A stretch of 64,000 nt of DNA. Origin: Beijerinckiaceae bacterium. Lineage in GTDB: Bacteria > Pseudomonadota > Alphaproteobacteria > Rhizobiales > Beijerinckiaceae. Position numbers and translations under genes: made by a program. The stretch lies in the NCBI GenBank assembly GCA_019753285.1, contig JAIELD010000055.1, positions 19,600 to 83,599 of the forward strand, written 5' to 3'. Under the pieces are notes generated by a model. The model was not told the DNA's origin. It worked only from the letters and a program-made list of their open reading frames with translations, and ran no database searches. Positions 27,604-36,319 of this stretch are shown here, in pieces; position 1 is the stretch's first letter; each line of letters opens with the position of its first letter.

Positions 27604-28242
27604 TCAGTCTTGCCGCTGTCTCGACTGGTGCCGCTTCTGCTTGGCGCGATTGCCGCAGACCTCCATTTCGCACCAGCGCCGGCTCTTGTTCTTCGTCACA
27701 TCGAAGAACAGCCAGCCGCAATGCTCGCCCTGGCACATCTTGATGCGCGACAGGTCGGAACGCGTCAGCAGGGTGAGCGCCGAGAGCGTGATCGGCCCGA
27801 GAATGACCTCGACCGGGGCGCTTCGCGCATCCCACGTCCAGATGAAGCCGCCGCCATGATTGGTGAGACGCGCGCGGGCGATGCAGTCCGCGTGCACCTT
27901 GGCCAGCGCATCGACCTGCTGGTCTCGGGCCCGCCGTCCGGACGAAAACTCCATGCCTATATCATGGATGATGTCGCGCAGTTCCAGCGCCTCGTTCAGC
28001 ATGCGGGCGGCGAGACGCTCGTCGGATGAGACGGCGGCGCGCAAGACCTCGGCATCGACAGCCCCGATCACCTTCGCGTGCACCGCCCAGGCGATCACGG
28101 TCTCGGCAGACTGGAGATGATCCTGATGTGAGGTGTGTCCGCGCCCGGAAGCGGTGTTGGTGAAATCGAACGCGACTTCGCTGCCGACGAGCGGCAAGCT
28201 TCCGGCGCGCGATGCTGTTTTTGGCGGTGGTCCTGGCTTCAT
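27604..28242 (-). CDS. CGNR zinc-finger (ABATE-domain) regulator
   Basis: A 212-residue protein with an N-terminal ABATE domain (about residues 15-150) and a C-terminal zinc finger: CQGEHCGWLFFD ... RRWCEMEVCGNRAKQKRH, which contains the CGNR signature. Proteins of this type are presumed transcription regulators, often of stress or detoxification genes. The frame is open to 28665, but the ATG at 28242 begins right at the domain and avoids overlap with the divergent gene. It may control the AhpD-like gene downstream. Confidence 0.85.
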   Translation of the reverse strand: MKPGPPPKTASRAGSLPLVGSEVAFDFTNTASGRGHTSHQDHLQSAETVIAWAVHAKVIGAVDAEVLRAAVSSDERLAARMLNEALELRDIIHDIGMEFSSGRRARDQQVDALAKVHADCIARARLTNHGGGFIWTWDARSAPVEVILGPITLSALTLLTRSDLSRIKMCQGEHCGWLFFDVTKNKSRRWCEMEVCGNRAKQKRHQSRQRQD

Positions 28243-28278
28243 ATAACCATCTATATCAGATTGACTGGGAACCGAAAG

Positions 28279-29184
28279 ATGCCAATTTGGCCGCATCTGC
28301 AGTCTGGAGCCAATGCCTTGCGAGTCAGTAGCGAAGCCCTCGGTCAAGTCATCAGGACAGTCATCCTGCTTGTCATCGTCACGGCCTGTCCAACGCCGAT
28401 AGTCGCGGACGATCTCTACGTCGTGCGCGCGGTGACGACCGGCACGGCGGAAGAGCGCCGCCTTCCAGCGCTTGGACCCGCCTTCCTCGACGAACTTGCC
28501 AAGGTTTCTGGAGACGCCGCGCTGCGCGGCAGGCCTGCGGCGATCGCATTTTCGAAGCACGCCGCCGAATTCGTCGCCTCCTTCTCGTATCACGACCGGA
28601 TCTGGTACCGCCCGGTGCACGACGAACAGGGCACACGCGACCGGCCGCATGATCTCATCCTGCATTTCGATCGGGCGAAGATCGACGCTGCGCTTGCAAG
28701 TCTCGGCGCAAAGCCATGGATCGGCGAACGGCCTACGCTTGTGGTCTTCCTGAGGGCGGACCTCAACGGCTATCGATCCGTGATCGACAGCGAGAGCGAA
28801 CGGTTCAGGCCACAGCGCGAAGCCTGGCTCAACGCTTCGGCGAAGACCGGCCTGCCGGTCCTGCTGCCAGGCCCAGCCGTTCTGGACAAGAACAAGCTCG
28901 ACTACGAGGCTCTGGGCGATTCCAGCTTCGATCTGCTGAACAAAATCGCGCTTTCCAATTTCGGCGAAATCGCCTTGCGCGGCGACATGCGGTTCGATCC
29001 TGAATCACTCGGTTGGGTGTCGCGCTGGGAGATTGAGCGCGACGGAAAAATCCGGTGCTGGGGGAGCCGCGGCCTCGGCTTCGACCGAGCCTATCTTGAA
29101 GCGCTGAGCGATGCCGCCATGCTGCTCTCGGGCAATGGCGAGCCGCCATCGCCTGACGGCATCTGCACGGACCGCACGAAATAA
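28279..29184 (+). CDS. DUF2066 domain protein, exported
   Basis: A 301-residue protein starting MPIWPHL at 28279, with a hydrophobic segment near residues 23-38 (VIRTVILLVIVTACPTPIVADD) that looks like a signal peptide with a long charged N-region. The mature part starts DLYVVRAVTTGTAEERR and matches the DUF2066 pattern, whose function is unknown. It diverges from the CGNR gene by 36 bases, so their promoters must overlap each other's 5' ends. It converges with uxaA, 4 bases apart. Confidence 0.8.
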   Translation: MPIWPHLQSGANALRVSSEALGQVIRTVILLVIVTACPTPIVADDLYVVRAVTTGTAEERRLPALGPAFLDELAKVSGDAALRGRPAAIAFSKHAAEFVASFSYHDRIWYRPVHDEQGTRDRPHDLILHFDRAKIDAALASLGAKPWIGERPTLVVFLRADLNGYRSVIDSESERFRPQREAWLNASAKTGLPVLLPGPAVLDKNKLDYEALGDSSFDLLNKIALSNFGEIALRGDMRFDPESLGWVSRWEIERDGKIRCWGSRGLGFDRAYLEALSDAAMLLSGNGEPPSPDGICTDRTK

Positions 29185-29188
29185 GCGA

Positions 29189-30688
29189 CTACAGAACGGC
29201 TCCGATCGACCAGGGCACGAATTCGTTGTCGCCATAGCCGAAGGTTTCGCTGGCCGTCTTCAGGCCGGAGGCGACATCGAGCACATGCTCATAAATCTCG
29301 GCGCCCACCTGCTCGACGCTGGCTTCGCCGTTCAGAATCTTGCCGGCGTCGATGTCCATGTCCTCGGGCATCCGCGCGAACAGCTCCGGATTGCTGGCGA
29401 CCTTGATCGACGGCGACGGCCGGCAGCCAAAGCACGAGCCGCGCCCTGTCGTGAACACGATGACGTTCGCGCCGCCCGCCACCTGACCGGTCGCCGAGAC
29501 CGGGTCGTAGCCGGGCGTGTCCATGAAGACGAGGCCCTTCGACTTCACGTTGACCGCGTATTCGACGACATCCGAAAGAGGCGAGCGCCCCGCCTTGGCG
29601 ACGGCCCCGAGCGACTTTTCGAGGATGGTCGTCAGCCCGCCGCGCTTGTTGCCCGGCGAGGGGTTGTTGTCGAGCGATGCGTTGTTGGCGGCCGTATAGG
29701 CCTCCCACCAGCGGATGCGGGTCATCAGCTTTTCCGCGACCTCAGGTTCGGCGCGGGAGGTAAGAAGATGCTCAGCGCCATAGATTTCCGGCGTTTCGGA
29801 CAGCACCGCAGTGCCGCCGCCCGCGACGAGCATGTCCATCGCGACGCCGAGCGCCGGGTTTGCAGTGATGCCGGAAAAGCCATCCGATCCGCCGCATTGC
29901 AGGCCTACCATCAGTTCGGACACCGGCGCGCTCTCGCGCACGGTCTCGTTCGCACGCGCGGCGATGACCTTGAGCTTTTCAAGCGCCATCTCGATCGCAG
30001 CGCGCGTGCCGCCGACATCCTGGATGTTGAAGCTCTCGATGGCCGCGCCCTTGGAAGCCGCGCCGTAAAGCGCGATCTGGTTGACCTCGCAGCCGAGCCC
30101 GATCAGCAGCACTGCCGCGAAATTCGGGTGGCGCGCATAACCACTCAGCGTGCGCCGCAGGATCGCAAGTCCCTCGCCGCCAGCGCTGGAACCGCAGCCC
30201 TGCCCGTGGACGATCGGAACGAAGCCATCGACATTCGGAAACGACGGCAGCAATTCGCGCTCCGCCCGTTCGGCAATGGCCCGGCAGACTGTCGCCGAGC
30301 AATTCACGCTGGCGATCACACCGACATAGTTGCGGGTGCCGACTTTTCCGGAAGGCCGCCTGAAGCCCATGAAGGTCTGCCGGTTGGGCGACGGCCGACG
30401 TTCGATCGCGGCGTTGGCGGCGAGGCGTTCGAGCCCGGCGCGGAAGCCGAGATTGGGCGTATGGACCAGCGCCCCCGGGGCAATGTCGACGAGCGCCTCG
30501 CCGATCACCTGACCGAATTTGAGCACCGGCTCGCCGGCCGCGATGGCCCGCAGCGCGACCTTGTGGCCGGAACCGATCTCCTCAGACGCGGTCACGCCCT
30601 CGAAAATCGTTTCGCCCGCCGCGACGAGACTGGCGGCAACGGCGACATTGTCGGCAGGGTCAAGCCTGATGACGCGCGCGACACTCAT
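29189..30688 (-). CDS. uxaA: Altronate dehydratase
   Basis: A 499-residue UxaA-family dehydratase converting D-altronate to 2-keto-3-deoxygluconate (galacturonate branch). Key stretches: the N-terminal SAF-like half (VRAIAAGEPVLKFGQVIGEAL type), RRPSGKVGTRNYVG, HGQGCGSS and LQCGGSDGFSGITANPALG with conserved Cys and Asp residues. It follows uxuA on the minus strand with an 11-base gap. No clear uxaB (tagaturonate reductase) is present; the UxuB-like enzyme at 39173 may serve both branches. Confidence 0.93.
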   Translation of the reverse strand: MSVARVIRLDPADNVAVAASLVAAGETIFEGVTASEEIGSGHKVALRAIAAGEPVLKFGQVIGEALVDIAPGALVHTPNLGFRAGLERLAANAAIERRPSPNRQTFMGFRRPSGKVGTRNYVGVIASVNCSATVCRAIAERAERELLPSFPNVDGFVPIVHGQGCGSSAGGEGLAILRRTLSGYARHPNFAAVLLIGLGCEVNQIALYGAASKGAAIESFNIQDVGGTRAAIEMALEKLKVIAARANETVRESAPVSELMVGLQCGGSDGFSGITANPALGVAMDMLVAGGGTAVLSETPEIYGAEHLLTSRAEPEVAEKLMTRIRWWEAYTAANNASLDNNPSPGNKRGGLTTILEKSLGAVAKAGRSPLSDVVEYAVNVKSKGLVFMDTPGYDPVSATGQVAGGANVIVFTTGRGSCFGCRPSPSIKVASNPELFARMPEDMDIDAGKILNGEASVEQVGAEIYEHVLDVASGLKTASETFGYGDNEFVPWSIGAVL

Positions 30689-30699
30689 GATCCGCCCTT

Positions 30700-31905
30700 T
30701 CAGTTCGCCCTTGCGGCTTCGATGCGTTCGAGCACGCGGATCGCTCCGCGAAGCTCGGCGAGGCCCTTGAGACGGCCGATCGCCGAATAGCCCGGGTTGC
30801 CCCCCTTATCGAGGTCATCGAGCATACGGTGGCCATGGTCCGGACGGAACGGAATTTTTTCCGTCTCTGGCCGGCGGCGGTCCTCTTCGAGCAGCGCCTC
30901 GAGAACCGCGATCATGTCGACATCGCCGTCGAGATGATCGGCTTCGAAAAAGGAGCGGCCATCGGCCTCCCGCTTCGTGGCGCGCAGATGCGCGAAATGG
31001 ATGCGGTCGGCGAACTGTCGCGCCATGGCCGGCAGATCGTTATCCGGCGAAACGCCGAGGCTGCCGGTGCATAGGCAGATGCCATTCGATGGGGCCGGCA
31101 CGGAATCGAACAGCGCCTGGTAATCCGCCGCACTGGACGCGATGCGCGGCAGGCCGAACAGCGGGCGCGGCGGGTCATCCGGGTGCAGCGTCAGCTTGAC
31201 CCCGAGTTTGTCCGCAACAGGCGTGACGACCTGCAGAAATTCGATGAGATGCTGGCGCAGTTTCGCGGCGTCGATGCCGGCATAGAGCTTCAGCCGCTCC
31301 CGGAACGCCGGAATGCTGAGCGGATCGGTCGTTGAGCCCGGCAGCGCGCTGGCGATCGTCATGATGATACGATCGACCTCTGCCGGCGTCATCGCGTCGT
31401 GGATCGCCTTGGCCTCAGCGCGTTCGCGCTCGCTGTAGTCGGCGTCCGCGCCGGGCCGCTCGAGAATGAACATGTCGAAGGCGGCGAAATGCATGTGCGA
31501 GAATCGCAAGGCTGTCGCGCCGTTCGACAGCTCCCATTCGAGATGCGTTCGTGTCCAGTCGACGACCGGCATGAAATTGTAGCAGATCGTGCGGATACCC
31601 GCTTTCGCCACCGCCTCCATGCTGGCGATCCAGGCACCAATCGACGCCTTTGCCCGTGCGCCGTGCCGCTTGACGTCGTCGGGAACCGGAATGCTCTCGA
31701 CGATCGCCCAGCGAAGCTGCGTGCGGCCGGGGGCGCTCTCCTCGATCAAGGCCTGACGTTCGCGCACCGCCTCATAAGTCCAGGCGACGCCATTCGGGAC
31801 ATGATGCAGCGCAGTTACGATTTCGCTCGCGCCCGACTGTCTGATGTCGTCGAGGCTGACCATGTCGTCCGGTCCGAACCACCGCCAAGCCTGCCGCATC
31901 GCCAT
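30700..31905 (-). CDS. uxuA: Mannonate dehydratase
   Basis: A 401-residue UxuA-type mannonate dehydratase (TIM barrel, Mn2+/Fe2+ dependent), making 2-keto-3-deoxygluconate from D-mannonate. Visible: RWFGPDDMVSLDDIRQSGA, HHVPNGVAWTYEAV, CYNFMPVVDWTRT, LTLHPDDPP, LCTGSLG and a C-terminal RPDHGHRMLDD with metal-binding His. Length fits. It starts the minus-strand half of a divergent pair with the FadR-type regulator; the TGGTCAGACCA palindrome lies between. Confidence 0.95.
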   Translation of the reverse strand: MAMRQAWRWFGPDDMVSLDDIRQSGASEIVTALHHVPNGVAWTYEAVRERQALIEESAPGRTQLRWAIVESIPVPDDVKRHGARAKASIGAWIASMEAVAKAGIRTICYNFMPVVDWTRTHLEWELSNGATALRFSHMHFAAFDMFILERPGADADYSERERAEAKAIHDAMTPAEVDRIIMTIASALPGSTTDPLSIPAFRERLKLYAGIDAAKLRQHLIEFLQVVTPVADKLGVKLTLHPDDPPRPLFGLPRIASSAADYQALFDSVPAPSNGICLCTGSLGVSPDNDLPAMARQFADRIHFAHLRATKREADGRSFFEADHLDGDVDMIAVLEALLEEDRRRPETEKIPFRPDHGHRMLDDLDKGGNPGYSAIGRLKGLAELRGAIRVLERIEAARAN

Positions 31906-31930
31906 TCCTCGCCATCAAACATCGGCAAAT

Positions 31931-31941
31931 TGGTCAGACCA
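31931..31941. promoter_or_regulatory. Candidate FadR/UxuR-type operator
   Basis: TGGTCAGACCA is a perfect 5-base inverted repeat around a central A. It matches the general TGGTnnnACCA pattern of operators of FCD-domain GntR regulators such as UxuR and ExuR. It lies 26 bases upstream of uxuA and 64 upstream of the regulator gene, a suitable site for control of both. Confidence 0.6.
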
Positions 31942-32004
31942 CTTTGCCACTTGACTATCAGTTAGTGCCGCCCTACCAATCCCGTCAAGGGAGAAAAGGC
32001 GACA

Positions 32005-32757
32005 ATGCCGTTCGAAGCCATATCGACGCAACGTCTCTATCAGAAGGTCGCCGGCCAGATCGCCGGCTTGATCAAGTCCGGAGAATTGCAGCCCGGCTCC
32101 CGTCTCCCGCCTGAACGCGATCTCTCGAAGCGCCTTGGCGTCAGCCGCCCCACGGTGCGCGAGGCAATGATCGCGCTGGAAATCTCCGGCCTCGTCGAAG
32201 TGCGCACCGGCTCGGGTATCTATGTGACCGCGCGGGGTGTCGATAGCGGCTTCAGCTTCGATGCTGGGCCAAGCCCTTTCGAGATCCTCGGCGCGCGCAA
32301 GCTCATCGAGCCCGAGATCGCGGCGCTTGCGGCGGCCTCGATCAGTGGCGTTCAACTCGAGGCGTTGCGTGAAACGCTCGGCGGCCTCGCCGCCTGCATC
32401 GAGGACCACAGCACCAGCCTCGGACCGGATCGCGACTTTCATACACTGATCGCCACCGCATCAGCGAATACGGCTCTCATCGGCATCATCGACGGCCTTT
32501 GGGACAAGATGTTCAGCCCGATCTTCGAGGCGTTGAGCGTTCGCACCGGCCTGCCGCAGAACGTCCGCATGACGCTGGCGGACCACACCGCCATTTTCGA
32601 GCGCCTTGCCGCGCATGACGGGGACGGTGCGCGCGAGGCCATGCGCATTCACCTCGAGCATGTCGAGGTCATCCTCGCCGAGCATGACGATCCTGCGCTG
32701 ATGGGCCGGACGCCGACCCGGCGGATGGCTGGCGAGAATATGAGGGCGATCGGATGA
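32005..32757 (+). CDS. GntR-family (FadR/FCD) regulator of hexuronate genes
   Basis: A 250-residue regulator: N-terminal winged helix (about residues 8-75, with LSKRLGVSRPTVREAMIALEISGLVEVRTGSGIYV) and a C-terminal FCD helical sensor domain (AGPSPFEILGARKLIEPEIA onward). FCD members UxuR and ExuR respond to hexuronates. It overlaps uxaC by 4 bases (ATGA) and is divergent from uxuA, so it very likely represses this island until a uronate is present. Confidence 0.9.
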   Translation: MPFEAISTQRLYQKVAGQIAGLIKSGELQPGSRLPPERDLSKRLGVSRPTVREAMIALEISGLVEVRTGSGIYVTARGVDSGFSFDAGPSPFEILGARKLIEPEIAALAAASISGVQLEALRETLGGLAACIEDHSTSLGPDRDFHTLIATASANTALIGIIDGLWDKMFSPIFEALSVRTGLPQNVRMTLADHTAIFERLAAHDGDGAREAMRIHLEHVEVILAEHDDPALMGRTPTRRMAGENMRAIG

Positions 32758-34157
32758 CGCTCCTGCACGAGGACCGACTGTTTCCGGCCGAGACGAAAGC
32801 GCGCGAGGTCGCACGTCGCCTTTACGCCGAGGTGAAGGACCTGCCTATCGTGTCGCCGCACGGCCACACCGATCCGCGCTGGTACGCCGAGGATAAACCC
32901 TTCCCCGATCCTGCGACCCTCTTCGTGGTGCCGGATCACTATATTTTTCGCATGCTCTACAGCCAGGGCATCGATCTCGACGACCTCGGCATCGGGCGCA
33001 GCGAACCGCTGAGCGAGGCCGAGGCGCGCAAGGTCTGGCGGCTGTTCGCCAGCCACTATCACCTTTTCCAGGGGACGCCGACGCGGCTCTGGCTCAACCA
33101 CTCATTCGAGACGCTGTTCGGCTTCACGCAGCGCCTTTCGGCGACCAACGCCGATCACTACTACGACGTGATCGCCGACCATCTGGCGACGCCCGACTTT
33201 CGCCCCCGCGCGCTGTTCCGACGCTTCAACATCGAGGCGATCGCGACGACCGAGAGCCCGCTCGATCCACTCGCCTCGCATCAGGCGATCCGCGCCTCGG
33301 GCTGGAACGGGCGCGTCATCACGGCATACCGGCCCGACCCTGTCGTCGATCCGGATTTCAATGGTTTCCGCGCCAACATAGACGCTTTTGGCGATCTGAC
33401 CGGCTGCGACACCTCCACCTGGAAAGGCTATCTCGACGCGCATCGCAAGCGCCGGGCTTTCTTCAAGACGTTCGGCGCGACCTCGACCGACCATGGCCAC
33501 CCGAGCGCGCGCACGGCTGACCTGCCGCCCGTGCAGGCCGAGGCGCTGTTCGCCAAGATTATGTCCGGCCATTTTTCGTCCGAGGACGCCGAACTGTTCC
33601 GCGGCCAGATGCTGACGGAAATGGCCGCGATGAGCCTTGATGACGGCCTCGTGCTGCAGATCCATCCGGGCTCCTCACGCAACCATAATGCGAAGTTGTT
33701 CGAGCGCTTCGGTCGCGACATGGGTGCGGACATCCCGACCCCAACAGATTATGTCCGCGCGCTGAAGCCGCTGCTCGACCGCTTCGGCAACGAAAAACAG
33801 CTGACCATCATCCTCTTCACGCTCGATGAGACGAGCTATTCGCGTGAGCTTGCGCCGCTCGCAGGCCATTATCCCTGCCTCAAGCTTGGCCCGCCCTGGT
33901 GGTTCTTCGACAGCCCTGAGGGCATGATGCGCTTCCGCGAACTCGCGACCGAGACGGCGGGCTTCTACAATTGCGTCGGCTTCAACGACGACACGCGCGC
34001 CTACCTCTCGATCCCCGCCCGGCACGACGTCGCCCGCCGGGTCGACTGCGCCTATCTCGCGAACATGGTCACAAGCCATCGGATCGATGAGGACGAGGCC
34101 GGCGACATCGCCGTGAAGCTCGCCTACACGCTGGCCAAGGAGGCCTACAAACTGTGA
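32754..34157 (+). CDS. uxaC: Glucuronate/galacturonate isomerase
   Basis: A 467-residue uronate isomerase of the amidohydrolase superfamily, interconverting glucuronate with fructuronate and galacturonate with tagaturonate. Family marks: LPIVSPHGHTDPRWYAED (the metal-site HxH near residue 38), HSFETLFGF, TTESPLDPL, LQIHPGSSRNHN, KLGPPWWFFDSPEGMMRFRE and GFNDDTRA near the end. Translationally coupled with the regulator upstream and the SDR downstream (GTGA overlap). Confidence 0.96.
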   Translation: MTLLHEDRLFPAETKAREVARRLYAEVKDLPIVSPHGHTDPRWYAEDKPFPDPATLFVVPDHYIFRMLYSQGIDLDDLGIGRSEPLSEAEARKVWRLFASHYHLFQGTPTRLWLNHSFETLFGFTQRLSATNADHYYDVIADHLATPDFRPRALFRRFNIEAIATTESPLDPLASHQAIRASGWNGRVITAYRPDPVVDPDFNGFRANIDAFGDLTGCDTSTWKGYLDAHRKRRAFFKTFGATSTDHGHPSARTADLPPVQAEALFAKIMSGHFSSEDAELFRGQMLTEMAAMSLDDGLVLQIHPGSSRNHNAKLFERFGRDMGADIPTPTDYVRALKPLLDRFGNEKQLTIILFTLDETSYSRELAPLAGHYPCLKLGPPWWFFDSPEGMMRFRELATETAGFYNCVGFNDDTRAYLSIPARHDVARRVDCAYLANMVTSHRIDEDEAGDIAVKLAYTLAKEAYKL

Positions 34158-34957
34158 CCGGCATCCATCAGGAGGCGATCCACGGCAAGGCGCTCCATCC
34201 GTACGCCATGTACGGCAAGACCATCTTCATCAGCGGCGGCGCATCCGGCATCGGGCGTGCCACGTCGCTGGCCTTTGCCAAGGCCGGCGCGCGCGTGGCG
34301 CTGACCTACGCGACCTCGGCGGACGAGGCGCGCGAGGTGGTCAATGAAATCGAGGAATCCGGTGGTCTGGCCTTCGCGAGAAAGACCGATATGACCATCC
34401 CGGCAGAGGTGGAGGCCGCGTTCAGCGAGGCCGAAAATGCGCTCGGACCCGTCGACATCCTGTTCGCCAATGCCGGAGGGCTGCTGCAGCGCAGCCGCGT
34501 CGTCGAGACCACGATGGAGCTCTGGCAGCAGGCGATCGCCGTCAACCTCACAAGCACGTTCCTCGCCTGCCAGGCTGCGCTGAAGCGGATGGAGCCGCGC
34601 AAGGATGGTATCATCATCACCATGGCCTCGCTCGCGGCCTTCGACGGCGGCGGGCCGGGCGCGTCGCATTATGCGGCGACGAAAGGCGCGGTCGTCACCT
34701 ACACCCGGGCGCTGGCGAAAGAGGTCGGCCCGCTCGGCATCCGCGTCAATGGCGTTGCACCCGGCCTGATCGCCACCCGCTTCCACGACCAGTTCAACAC
34801 GCCGGAAGGCCGGAAGGCGACGGTCGACCGCACGCCGCTCAGACGCGAGGGACGCGCCGAGGATGTGGCGGATGCGGTGCTGTTTCTGGCCTCGCCTCAG
34901 GCATCGTTCCTGGCGGGAGAGACGATCCAGATCAATGGCGGGTTGGGAATGTTTTGA
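34154..34957 (+). CDS. Short-chain dehydrogenase/reductase (classical SDR)
   Basis: A 267-residue SDR: NAD(P)-binding ISGGASGIGRA, NAGG at the end of strand 4, catalytic Ser in TMASLAAFDG and the Tyr-x3-Lys pair in HYAATKGA. The GTG at 34154 overlaps the uxaC stop; an ATG at 34208 (MYGKTIF) would start at the fold itself. In the hexuronate operon it may oxidise a uronate or reduce a keto-acid intermediate. The exact substrate is unknown. Confidence 0.88.
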   Translation: MTGIHQEAIHGKALHPYAMYGKTIFISGGASGIGRATSLAFAKAGARVALTYATSADEAREVVNEIEESGGLAFARKTDMTIPAEVEAAFSEAENALGPVDILFANAGGLLQRSRVVETTMELWQQAIAVNLTSTFLACQAALKRMEPRKDGIIITMASLAAFDGGGPGASHYAATKGAVVTYTRALAKEVGPLGIRVNGVAPGLIATRFHDQFNTPEGRKATVDRTPLRREGRAEDVADAVLFLASPQASFLAGETIQINGGLGMF

Positions 34958-34970
34958 TGATGCTTCACTT

Positions 34971-34992
34971 CCTTCTCCCCAAATGGAGAAGG
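34971..34992 (+). terminator. Hairpin between SDR and uronate ABC genes
   Basis: CCTTCTCC-CCAAAT-GGAGAAGG forms an 8-base-pair stem without a following T run. It could be an attenuator or an mRNA stabiliser or processing site that separates expression of the enzyme genes from the transport genes rather than a true terminator. Confidence 0.4.
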
Positions 34993-35032
34993 CCTACAAA
35001 GATATAAACGAAGAAAATCGAGGGAGAGAACC

Positions 35033-36232
35033 ATGACCGACACGAGCGATACATACTCCATCTCACGGCGCGGCCTCATCGGCGGCGCAGCCAGCCTCAC
35101 GGCCCTTCACGCGACAGGCGCGTTCGGACAGGCCCTTCCCCTGCCCAAATCTGCGGTAACGCTCAACATCATCGACGTCGGCGGCGCGCTGGCCCTCGTC
35201 CAGAAGCCGCTTGAAAATTATCGCAAGGCGAAGCCCGAGCTCGTCTCACGCATGACCTTCAACAAGGCCCCCGCCCCCGAGCTTCCCGGCAAGATCAAGG
35301 CGATGCAGGATGCAGGCCGCGTCGATATCGACGTGGTGCTGGGCGGCCTCGACGCGCTGTCGGCCGGCATCGACCAGAAGCTGTGGATCGAACTCTTCCC
35401 GCGGTTTGCCGGCGTGCTGCCGAAGCCGGAGGACATCATGCTGCCGGCGGCGCTCGACATGCACAAGCTCGGTCTCAACCAGGGCATGTGCATGGTCTAC
35501 TACCCCTCCGGACCCCTGCTCGAATACATGCCGGAGCGCGTGAAGAACCCGCCTAAATCGGCTGAAGAGCTGCTCGCCTACGCGAAGGCCAACCCGAACC
35601 GCTTCCTCTACGCGCGTCCAGCCAATTCCGGCCCGGGCCGCACCTTCCTGATGGGCCTCCCCTACATTCTCGGCGACAAGGATCCGAAGGATCCGTCCGC
35701 CGGCTGGGACAAGACCTGGGCCTTCCTGAAGGAAATCGGCCAATACATCGAATATTATCCGACCGGCACCGGCGCGACGATGAAGGAACTCGGCGAGGGT
35801 TCGCGTGACATCATCGTCTCGACGACGGGCTGGGACATCAACCCCCGCGCGCTCGGCATCGTGCCGAAATCGGCCGAAATCACGACGCTGAAAGGCTTCC
35901 ACTGGGTCTCCGACGCGCAATACATGTTCGTGCCCAAAGGCGTGTCGGACGAGAAGCTCGCGGTCATCGTCGACCTCATCAAATGGGTGATGCAGCCAGA
36001 GCAGCAGGCCTACACCTATGATGCCGGCTATTTCTATCCCGGCCCGGCCGTCAAGAACGTGCCGATCACCATGGCGCCCGAGGACAGCCAGGCCGTGATC
36101 AAGGAATATGGCCGACCGGAATATGAGAAGCTGATCGCGAGCAACCCGATCGAAGTGCCGCTCGTGCCCGAGAAGATGGTCTCGGCCTTCCGCCGCTGGG
36201 ACGAGGAGATCGGCTCCAAGAAGACGAAGTAG
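35033..36232 (+). CDS. ABC transporter substrate-binding protein (PotD/Fe-type), probably for hexuronate
   Basis: A 399-residue extracellular binding protein with a twin-arginine-style leader (SISRRGLIGGAASLTAL, cleavage near AFGQA). The mature part resembles the PotD/AfuA (family 1/8) group. Those proteins bind polyamines, iron, sugars or sugar acids. Its place between uxaC/SDR and a UxuB-like gene, with all transporter parts, makes a uronate or oligouronide the likely ligand. GAGGGAGAG precedes the ATG. Confidence 0.88.
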   Translation: MTDTSDTYSISRRGLIGGAASLTALHATGAFGQALPLPKSAVTLNIIDVGGALALVQKPLENYRKAKPELVSRMTFNKAPAPELPGKIKAMQDAGRVDIDVVLGGLDALSAGIDQKLWIELFPRFAGVLPKPEDIMLPAALDMHKLGLNQGMCMVYYPSGPLLEYMPERVKNPPKSAEELLAYAKANPNRFLYARPANSGPGRTFLMGLPYILGDKDPKDPSAGWDKTWAFLKEIGQYIEYYPTGTGATMKELGEGSRDIIVSTTGWDINPRALGIVPKSAEITTLKGFHWVSDAQYMFVPKGVSDEKLAVIVDLIKWVMQPEQQAYTYDAGYFYPGPAVKNVPITMAPEDSQAVIKEYGRPEYEKLIASNPIEVPLVPEKMVSAFRRWDEEIGSKKTK

Positions 36233-36244
36233 TCGATGTCGCAA

Positions 36245-36268
36245 TTCCCTCCCCGCGAGGGGAGGGGA
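36245..36268 (+). terminator. G/C hairpin after the binding-protein gene
   Basis: TTCCCTCCCC-GCGA-GGGGAGGGGA makes a stem of about 10 pairs with a tetraloop, 12 bases after the binding-protein stop. There is no long T run. Such 3' stem-loops often protect the binding-protein message so it outlasts the rest of the operon mRNA. Confidence 0.5.
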
Positions 36269-36319
36269 GTTTCTGGGATTTGCTCTGAAAGACATCGAAC
36301 CTGACATGAAGCAAAGCGC

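Noticed and set aside
29111..30790. 559-codon plus-strand open frame opposite uxaA
   Set aside because: Shadow of altronate dehydratase; starts inside the DUF2066 gene and has no family resemblance.
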